A stretch of DNA of 10,758 bases from Scleromatobacter sp045810265 (GTDB lineage: Bacteria > Pseudomonadota > Gammaproteobacteria > Burkholderiales > Burkholderiaceae_C): the NCBI GenBank assembly GCA_045810265.1, contig JBJMWF010000118.1, positions 1 to 10,758 on the forward strand, in the 5' to 3' direction. The notes below the pieces were generated by a model, which worked only from the letters and a program-made list of their open reading frames with translations, was not told the DNA's origin and made no database searches. How positions within the stretch are numbered: the stretch's first letter is position 1; each line of letters opens with the position of its first letter. The translations under genes were made by a program, and so were the position numbers. This document shows positions 6,543 to 10,758 of the stretch, piece after piece.

Positions 6543-7736
6543 TCAGGTCCCGTCGCTGAACTTCATGGCGACCACTTGAGGTGCGACCAACGAGCCGGGA
6601 CGCACGCGCTGCAGGCCGTTGACGACCACGCGTTCGTTGGGCTTCAAGCCCGACGTCACGACCCGCAGGCCGTCGACGTTGGCGCCCAGGGTCACCTCGC
6701 GGTAGTTGGCCTTGTCGTCCGGGCCCACCACCATCACGAACTTCTTGCTCTGGTCGGTGCCGACCGCGCGCTCGTTGATCAGCAGCGCAGGATCGGTCTT
6801 GACCGCGCCCATGCGCAGATGCGCGAACTGGCCCGGCATCAACGTGCCGTCGGCGTTGTCGAACACGGCGCGTACGCGCACGGTGCCGCTCTTGGCGTCC
6901 ACCTGGTTGTCGACCAGCTGCAGGTGGCCGGCGATCGGCGTGGCCGTGTCGTCGACAGTGCCCATCTGCACCGGGATCTTCTCGATCTGCGCGCGCGCGC
7001 TGGCGCCCGCGGGCAGCTCGCGCAGCGCGCGCGTGACGACCTGCTCGTCGGCATCGAAGCTGGCGTAGATCGGGCTGACCGAGACCAGCGTGGTCAACAC
7101 CGGCGCGCCCGGACCGGCGGCCACCAGGTTGCCGGTGGTGATCTCCAGCTTGCCGACGCGGCCCGACACCGGTGCGCGCACCTGCGTGTAGCCCAGGCTG
7201 AGCTTGGCGGTCTGCAGCTGGGCCTGCGCGGCGCGCAGGTTGGCGTCGGCCTCGCTTTGCGCGTTCAGGCTGTCGTCGTACTCGCGCTGCGAGATCGCGT
7301 GGTCCTGCAGCAGCTGCTTGGCGCGGTCGTAGTTGCTCTTCGCGTTGGTCAGGCGTGATTGGGCGGCGAAGACCTGGGCTTGCGCGCGATCGACGTCGGC
7401 TTGATACGGCGCCGGATCGATGGTCAGCAGCAGGTCGCCGGCCTTGACTAGCGCGCCTTCGCGAAAGTGCACGCCCTGCACGGTGCCGGCGACACGCGAG
7501 CGGATGTCCACACGCTCGACCGCTTCCAGCCGTCCCGAGAATTCATTCCAGGTGGCCACGTCGCTCTGCACGACAGTGGCGACCGAGACCGGCGTCGCCT
7601 GGACGGCGGGCGACGGCGTGGCGACGGCCGCGCCGGACTGGAACATGAACGCGGCGGCGATGGAAGCGGCCACGGCCGTCAGCGTGGTGCCGGCGACCCA
7701 GAGGCGGCGGCGAGCTTTGAGCGGAACCTGGTTCAT
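6543..7736 (-). CDS. RND efflux periplasmic adaptor / membrane fusion protein (MexE/AcrA family)
   Basis: A 397-residue adaptor, first gene of the operon, linking the permease to the outer-membrane channel. The ATG at 7734-7736 has CAGGAG five bases upstream and is preferred over an in-frame TTG at 7796 that has no good site and adds 20 unconserved residues. A basic N-terminus (KARRRLW) precedes a hydrophobic segment at about 12-32, a membrane anchor or signal. There is no cysteine in the protein, so unlike AcrA it is not lipidated. Then come the first half of the lipoyl domain (FSGRLEAVERVDIRSRVAGTV, ~66-85; HFREGALVKAGDLLLTID, 90-107), an alpha-helical hairpin of about 110-183, the second lipoyl half (YTQVRAPVSGRVGKLEITTG, 183-202), a beta-barrel with VDNQVDAKSGTVRVRAVFDN and LMPGQFAHLRM, and a membrane-proximal end with GLKPNERVVVNGLQRVRPG. 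Family is certain; likely derepressed when the divergent TetR protein leaves its operator. Confidence 0.96.
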   Translation of the reverse strand: MNQVPLKARRRLWVAGTTLTAVAASIAAAFMFQSGAAVATPSPAVQATPVSVATVVQSDVATWNEFSGRLEAVERVDIRSRVAGTVQGVHFREGALVKAGDLLLTIDPAPYQADVDRAQAQVFAAQSRLTNAKSNYDRAKQLLQDHAISQREYDDSLNAQSEADANLRAAQAQLQTAKLSLGYTQVRAPVSGRVGKLEITTGNLVAAGPGAPVLTTLVSVSPIYASFDADEQVVTRALRELPAGASARAQIEKIPVQMGTVDDTATPIAGHLQLVDNQVDAKSGTVRVRAVFDNADGTLMPGQFAHLRMGAVKTDPALLINERAVGTDQSKKFVMVVGPDDKANYREVTLGANVDGLRVVTSGLKPNERVVVNGLQRVRPGSLVAPQVVAMKFSDGT

Positions 7737-7741
7737 GGGAA

Positions 7742-7747
7742 CTCCTG
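7742..7747 (-). promoter_or_regulatory. Ribosome binding site of the adaptor gene
   Basis: On the minus strand CAGGAG lies five bases before ATG at 7736 (caggagttcccATG). This near-consensus site settles the start of the first pump gene over the upstream TTG. Confidence 0.8.
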
Positions 7748-7809
7748 AATTGGTACGAGATCGAAGAAAAGTGAGTGCTCGAGAACTTTTGGACAAAGCA
7801 GCGGCTGAA

Positions 7810-7830
7810 CCAGGCGTTGCCTGGCTTTTT
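7810..7830 (+). terminator. Intrinsic-terminator-like hairpin in the pump operon leader, T-run on the plus strand
   Basis: ccaggc (7810-7815), loop gtt, gcctgg (7819-7824) is followed by c and five T on the plus strand. The stem is six perfect G-C-rich pairs. On the plus strand it would stop antisense transcription entering the divergent control region from the pump side. On the minus strand the same stem sits in the presumed 5' leader of the pump mRNA, between operator and adaptor start, but lacks a following U-run there, so attenuation of the pump is not supported. The stem is short, so strength is uncertain. Confidence 0.5.
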
Positions 7831-7853
7831 GCTGACCGACCGGGAAAGTTTTA

Positions 7854-7871
7854 TCGTAGCGATCGCTACGA
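7854..7871. promoter_or_regulatory. Perfect 18-bp palindrome, probable TetR operator (site 1)
   Basis: tcgtagcgatcgctacga is a perfect 18-base palindrome in the divergent gap between the adaptor start (7736) and the regulator start (7932). TetR dimers bind palindromes of this size next to their own genes. A minus-strand promoter for the pump probably overlaps it (TACGAT, the minus-strand reading of 7853-7858, could serve as a -10), but no convincing -35 at standard spacing was found, so promoter elements are not called. A degenerate second copy lies 64 bases away centre to centre. Confidence 0.75.
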
Positions 7872-7917
7872 CATATGGCACAATGTAGCCAAGCCACAAG
7901 GGCACGTCAACACATTT

Positions 7918-7935
7918 TCGTATCGAACGCTATGA
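7918..7935. promoter_or_regulatory. Degenerate second operator copy over the tetR start codon (site 2)
   Basis: tcgtatcgaacgctatga matches the perfect palindrome at 7854-7871 in 15 of 18 positions and covers the ATG at 7932-7934. Centre-to-centre spacing is 64 bases. A regulator dimer here would block its own gene, giving autoregulation at lower affinity than site 1. The match is seen directly; binding is inferred. Confidence 0.55.
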
Positions 7936-8606
7936 AAAAGACGAATGAGACAACGGAGGGCGTCGCGCTGGCCGAGGCGCCCGAGGCCATGCCAACCGCC
8001 AAGACGCCACGCAAGCCGCGCGGCCGACCGCTGTCGTTCGATCGCGATGCCGCCCTCGAGACGGCGATGCACGTGTTCTGGGAACGCGGCTACGAGGCTG
8101 CCTCCATCGCCGACCTCACGTCCGCCATGGGCATCACGCCGCCCAGCCTGTACACCGCGTTCGGCGACAAGGAACAGCTCTTCCTGGAAGCCATCGAGCG
8201 CTACGCGCTGGGCTACGGCAGCGCCGGTGCCCGCGCGCTGGACGAGGAGCCGACCGCCCGCGGGGCCATCGAACGCTGGCTGCTCGAGGCCGCCAACGAA
8301 CTGACCCAGCCCTGCCACCCCAAGGGCTGCATGGTGGTGATGGCCGCTACCAACTGCTCGGCCGCGGCCGAACGCGTGCAGGACGCGCTGTTGCTGCGCC
8401 GAACCGAGGCGATCGCCAACGTCGGCCGCCGCATCCAGGGCGGCATCGACAGCGGCGAGCTGCCACCCGACACCGACGCCAAGGACCTGGCCAACTTCTA
8501 CGCCACCATCTACCAGGGCATGTCGATGCAGGCCAAGGATGGCGCGACGCACGAGAGCCTGCTGGCGACGGTGCGCAGGGCAATGCGGTCGTGGCCGCGG
8601 GCCTGA
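7932..8606 (+). CDS. TetR/AcrR-family transcriptional regulator of the efflux operon
   Basis: A 224-residue one-component repressor divergent from the pump operon. A charged, flexible N-terminal tail of ~28 residues leads into PRGRPLSFDRDAALETAMHVF and the helix-turn-helix at about 56-77 (SIADLTSAMGITPPSLYTAF), followed by the helix-4 motif GDKEQLFLEAIERYA. The C-terminal ligand domain carries CHPKGCMVVMAATNCS (C128, C133, C142) and a closing NFYATIYQGMSMQAKDGA block, typical of this TetR branch. The three clustered cysteines may matter for folding or redox response, but that is speculation. The start at 7932 is preferred because it gives normal family length; an in-frame ATG at 7875 adds 19 unconserved residues. 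Neither has a clear Shine-Dalgarno, so translation may be weak. The divergent position and paired palindromes point to repression of the pump and of itself. The ligand is unknown. Confidence 0.93.
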   Translation: MKKTNETTEGVALAEAPEAMPTAKTPRKPRGRPLSFDRDAALETAMHVFWERGYEAASIADLTSAMGITPPSLYTAFGDKEQLFLEAIERYALGYGSAGARALDEEPTARGAIERWLLEAANELTQPCHPKGCMVVMAATNCSAAAERVQDALLLRRTEAIANVGRRIQGGIDSGELPPDTDAKDLANFYATIYQGMSMQAKDGATHESLLATVRRAMRSWPRA

Positions 8607-8637
8607 GCGCGACGCCGCCAGACGCCACCCCAAAAGC

Positions 8638-8664
8638 AAAAGCCCGCAGCAAGCGGGCTTTTTT
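8638..8664. terminator. Bidirectional intrinsic terminator between tetR and rpe
   Basis: aaaagcccgc (8638-8647), loop agcaa, gcgggctttt (8653-8662) form a perfect 10-base stem, followed by further T on the plus strand. On the minus strand the same stem is followed by a T-rich run (gctttt). It ends tetR transcripts 32 bases after the stop codon and is also suitably placed to end the tal-rpe transcript about 185 bases after the rpe stop. Confidence 0.88.
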
Positions 8665-8848
8665 CTTCCGGACGACGTGACGGATCACGAAGACGGTATG
8701 CGGGCACAAGGTGACGGGTTCCTGGATTCCGCCCAATATGCGGTCGATTGCGTGCCTGCAATGAACTCATTATGGGGTTGCTTTGTGACAGATCAATGTA
8801 GGGCGATCCGCCTTTTGGTCGACACCCCTTAGGGTGCCGGGCTCGCGC
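8665..8848. other. Gene-free 3' region downstream of rpe
   Basis: This stretch is visibly more AT-rich than its surroundings, and no credible coding frame was found on either strand. It holds a weak hairpin at 8823-8836 (caccc/gggtg) just past the rpe stop, without a U-run. It would be the 3' untranslated part of the tal-rpe mRNA as far as the bidirectional terminator. A processed 3'-UTR RNA is possible but nothing in the sequence proves it. Confidence 0.5.
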
Positions 8849-9523
8849 TCACGCGGGACGCACGTGCGCGCGCAAGCGCGCGATGGCGCGCGCGTAGTCG
8901 TCCGAGCCGAACACCGCCGAGCCCGCGACCAGCGCATCGGCACCGGCGTCCACCGCCTGCCAGGCGTTGTCGCCGTTCTGCCCGCCGTCGACCTCGATGT
9001 ACGGATTGAGGCCGCGCGTATCGCACAGGCGGCGCAGCGCGCTGATCTTCGGCAACACCTCGGGCAGGAATTTCTGGCCTCCGAAGCCCGGGTTGACCGT
9101 CATCACGAGCACGACGTCGCACAAGTGCAGCACGTGCTCGGCGAAAGCGATGGGGCTGCCCGGGTCGATGACGACGCCCGCCTTCTTGCCAAGCTCGCGG
9201 ATGCGCGACAGCACGCGATGCAGGTGGATCGTCGAGGCCGGCTCGCACTGCACCAGCAGGTGATCGGCACCGGCCTTGACGAAGTCCTCCAGCATGCGCT
9301 CGGGCTCGACCATCATCAGGTGCACGATCAGCGGCTTGCGCGTCGCGCGGCGGATGGCCTCGATCACGACCGGGCCGATGCTGATGTTGGGCACGAAGCG
9401 CCCGTCCATCACGTCGACATGGATCCAGTCCGCGCCCGCGGCGTCGACGGCGCGCACCTCTTCGGCCAGGCGGCCGAAGTCGGCGGACAGGATGGACGGC
9501 GCGACGACGAGCGGGTTGCCCAT
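8849..9523 (-). CDS. rpe: Ribulose-phosphate 3-epimerase
   Basis: A 224-residue TIM-barrel enzyme interconverting D-ribulose 5-phosphate and D-xylulose 5-phosphate in the cytosolic pentose phosphate (and, where present, Calvin) pathway. Landmarks are complete: APSILSADF (8-16), WIHVDVMDGRFVPNISIGP (33-51) with metal ligands H35 and D37, VHLMMVEPE (67-75) with H68, MTVNPGFGGQKF (141-152), IEVDGG (176-181) with D179, and the phosphate-binding ADALVAGSAVFG (195-206). D37 and D179 are the acid/base pair. The segment VVIDPGSPIAFAEHVL and the block NPYIEVDGGQNGDNA recall cyanobacterial/plant Rpe (NPGTP, NPWIEVDGG) more than the enteric enzyme; Q182 replaces the usual small hydrophobic residue after the glycines. 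The ATG at 9523 follows GAGGG only three bases away, a short spacing. It starts 10 bases after the tal stop, so the two are cotranscribed. Confidence 0.96.
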   Translation of the reverse strand: MGNPLVVAPSILSADFGRLAEEVRAVDAAGADWIHVDVMDGRFVPNISIGPVVIEAIRRATRKPLIVHLMMVEPERMLEDFVKAGADHLLVQCEPASTIHLHRVLSRIRELGKKAGVVIDPGSPIAFAEHVLHLCDVVLVMTVNPGFGGQKFLPEVLPKISALRRLCDTRGLNPYIEVDGGQNGDNAWQAVDAGADALVAGSAVFGSDDYARAIARLRAHVRPA

Positions 9524-9533
9524 GGACCCTCGC

Positions 9534-10625
9534 TCAGCTCGGGGAGGTGGCGGTCAGCCGGGTCACCTTCTCGCTGAGACCGCCGATCAGCGAATTCCAG
9601 GACTTCACGAACGAGTCGCCGCCATCCTTCTGCAGCTTGAGCGCGAGCGCGTCGATGTCCACGCCCTGGCGGCGGATCTCCTCGAGCGTCTGCTCGGCGT
9701 AGCCGCCGTCCATCGGCATCGGCTGGCCCACATGACCGTCCTTGGCGAACGCCTTGAGCGTCTTCTCCGGCATGGTGTTGATGGTGTCGGGGGCGGCCAG
9801 GGCCTCGACGTACAGCGACGCCGGCGACGCCGGATCCTTGGTGCCGGTGCTGGCCCACAGCAGGCGCTGGGGATGCGCGCCCGCGGCCGCGAGCTTCTTC
9901 CAGCGCTCGGAAGCGAGCAGTTCACGATAGGCCTTGTAGGTGCGCATCGCGATGGCGATGCCCAGCCGATTCTGGAATTCGGCCGACACCGTCTCCTTGG
10001 CGCCGGCATCCCAGCGGCTGACGAAGACCGACGCGACCGATTCGACCACCGGCGACTTGCCGTCGTTGAGCCGGCGCTCGATGCCCTTCATGTAGGCCTG
10101 GGCCGCGGCCAGGTACTGCTCACGCGAGAACAGCAGGGTGACGTTGACCGGGATGCCGCTGTAGATCGATTCCTCGATCGCCGGGATGCCCTCAGGGGTA
10201 CCCGGAATCTTGATGAACAGGTTCTTGCGGCGGGCCTGGGCATGCAGGCTGGCGGCGGCCTGCACGGTGCCGCGCGTGTCGCTGACCAACATCGGCGACA
10301 CCTCCAGCGAGACCCAGCCGTCGACCCCGCCGGTGGCCGCGTGCACCGGCGCGAACAGGTCGGCCGCGTTCTGCAGGTCCTCGACGGCCAGCGCGAAGAA
10401 CAGGTCCTCGACGGAACGGCCTTCGCGCGCCATCTGGCCGATGGCGTCGTCGTAGGCGTCGCCTTCGCCCATCGCCTTCTCGAAGATCGTCGGGTTCGAC
10501 GTCAGGCCGGTGACCGAGTAGTCGGAGATCAGCTTGGCGAGCGAGCCGTCGCGCAAGGTCTCGCGGCTGATGTTGTCGATCCAGAGGCTCTGACCGAGCT
10601 CATGGAGTTGCTGCGTGGCGTTCAT
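9534..10625 (-). CDS. tal: Transaldolase (mycobacterial/cyanobacterial-type, ~360 residues)
   Basis: A 363-residue class I aldolase transferring a dihydroxyacetone unit between sedoheptulose 7-phosphate and glyceraldehyde 3-phosphate in the non-oxidative pentose phosphate pathway. Motifs are TGLTSNPTIFEKAM (39-52), WVSLEVSP (104-111), KNLFIKIPGTPEG with Schiff-base lysine K139, and VNVTLLFSREQY, with the acidic WIDNISRETL near the N-terminus (D17 as a candidate proton-shuttle residue). PQRLLWASTGTKDP and DTINTMPEKTLKAF mark the long-form type (TIGR00876 group, as remembered) rather than the ~317-residue TalA/TalB type. There is no glucose-6-phosphate isomerase fusion, which some relatives carry. 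The ATG at 10623-10625 has AGGAG six bases upstream; an in-frame TTG at 10658 adds 11 unconserved residues and is rejected. It is followed by rpe after 10 bases. Its start overlaps the end of a probable upstream gene by 26 bases, suggesting a longer operon. Confidence 0.96.
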   Translation of the reverse strand: MNATQQLHELGQSLWIDNISRETLRDGSLAKLISDYSVTGLTSNPTIFEKAMGEGDAYDDAIGQMAREGRSVEDLFFALAVEDLQNAADLFAPVHAATGGVDGWVSLEVSPMLVSDTRGTVQAAASLHAQARRKNLFIKIPGTPEGIPAIEESIYSGIPVNVTLLFSREQYLAAAQAYMKGIERRLNDGKSPVVESVASVFVSRWDAGAKETVSAEFQNRLGIAIAMRTYKAYRELLASERWKKLAAAGAHPQRLLWASTGTKDPASPASLYVEALAAPDTINTMPEKTLKAFAKDGHVGQPMPMDGGYAEQTLEEIRRQGVDIDALALKLQKDGGDSFVKSWNSLIGGLSEKVTRLTATSPS

Positions 10626-10758
10626 GGGCGGCTCCTGATAGAGGGAACCACCCGGCAATATTCGTGCGTGCCAGATCGCCGATGTGGTCGACGACGATAT
10701 CGGGGGCCGGATATTTCGCCGCCTCGATCGTGTCGAGCGCGTAATGGCCCTGTCGCGG
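10600..10758 (-). CDS. Probable C-terminal end of a gene upstream of tal (possibly HAD-like hydrolase), partial
   Basis: Reading the minus strand from the window edge, one frame stays open for 52 codons to a TGA at 10600-10602. It begins PRQGHYALDTIEAAKYP and continues APDIVVDHIGDLARTN. Third positions are GC-rich over the first 30 or so codons, as in neighbouring genes, and the PAPD-hydrophobic-DHIGDL ending is reminiscent of the last strand and helix of HAD-superfamily phosphatases; that family call is from memory and weak. The last ~15 codons look less conserved and run over the tal Shine-Dalgarno and its first 26 bases. An overlap of this kind would mean translational coupling and a shared transcript with tal and rpe. 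The alternative is that this is a non-coding tal leader with a chance open frame. Confidence 0.45.
   Translation of the reverse strand, partial: PRQGHYALDTIEAAKYPAPDIVVDHIGDLARTNIAGWFPLSGAAHERHAATP
10632..10637 (-). promoter_or_regulatory. Ribosome binding site of tal
   Basis: On the minus strand CAGGAG lies six bases before ATG at 10625 (caggagccgcccATG). It supports this start over the upstream TTG and lies inside the overlapping open frame that ends at 10600. Confidence 0.8.

Noticed and set aside
3636..7358. Very long open frame (1240 codons) on the plus strand
   Set aside because: It lies antisense to the permease and adaptor genes, crosses their intergenic gap, and its product is an Arg/His/Asp/Gln-rich string without recognisable motifs. 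It is a by-product of high GC content opposite conserved genes.
7738..7770. Possible third operator (tacgagatcgaag)
   Set aside because: It shares little more than a gatcg core with the 18-bp palindrome and is not itself palindromic.
7737..7796. In-frame TTG start giving the adaptor 20 extra residues
   Set aside because: It lacks a ribosome binding site, while the ATG at 7736 has a near-consensus CAGGAG five bases upstream and gives a normal N-terminus.
7875..7931. Earlier ATG for the TetR regulator adding 19 residues
   Set aside because: The added residues have no family likeness, there is no Shine-Dalgarno, and the start sits only four bases past the main operator. It remains a weak alternative.
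8510..8770. Minus-strand open frames across the tetR end and terminator
   Set aside because: They run through the terminator hairpin and antisense to tetR, have no ribosome binding site and show no recognisable domain.
8784..8797. FNR/CRP-like half sites (ttgtgacagatcaa)
   Set aside because: Only partly fits TTGAT-N4-ATCAA or TGTGA-N6-TCACA, and it lies in the 3' region between convergent genes with no promoter to regulate.
8823..8836. Hairpin caccc/gggtg as an rpe terminator
   Set aside because: The stem is only five pairs and has no U-run on the minus strand; the 8638-8664 structure is far stronger.

Overview
The window is GC-rich bacterial chromosome with strong third-position GC bias. 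The protein types (a methyl-accepting chemotaxis protein tail, a MexEF-OprN-like RND pump, a YhbW-type LLM oxidoreductase) and the intergenic repeat style suggest a betaproteobacterium of the order Burkholderiales (Comamonadaceae or a relative). That placement comes from gene style and memory of related genomes, not from a database search. No rRNA, tRNA, CRISPR array, prophage or transposase gene was seen.

Layout. (1) 1-251 (+): 3' end of a methyl-accepting chemotaxis protein, convergent with (2) 259-1275 (-): an LLM-class flavin-dependent oxidoreductase. (3) 1276-1640: a gene-free stretch full of inverted and direct repeats, the most unexplained part of the window. (4) 7736 down to 1641 (-): a complete tripartite efflux operon in the order membrane fusion protein, RND permease, outer-membrane channel, with intercistronic hairpins in both gaps. 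(5) 7737-7931: divergent control region with a perfect 18-bp palindrome and a second, degenerate copy over the start of (6) 7932-8606 (+): a TetR-family regulator. (7) 8638-8664: a bidirectional intrinsic terminator between the regulator and the convergent operon. (8) 10625 down to 8849 (-): transaldolase (tal) then ribulose-phosphate 3-epimerase (rpe), 10 bases apart. (9) 10600-10758 (-): probable C-terminal end of another gene overlapping the tal start.

How the genes work together. The pump genes should form one transcript, giving an inner-membrane proton antiporter, a periplasmic adaptor and an outer-membrane duct that expel small toxic molecules. The divergent TetR protein most likely represses both that operon and itself through the two related operators, with release by an unknown ligand. 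The permease looks MexF-like, but the local regulator is TetR rather than the LysR-type MexT known for Pseudomonas MexEF-OprN. The tal-rpe pair serves the non-oxidative pentose phosphate pathway.

I do not see a clearly new multi-gene system. The points most worth a second look are the paired operator, the roughly 250-bp inverted-repeat-bounded element at 1368-1621, the probable overlapping gene upstream of tal, and the cyanobacterial/actinobacterial flavour of the tal and rpe proteins.
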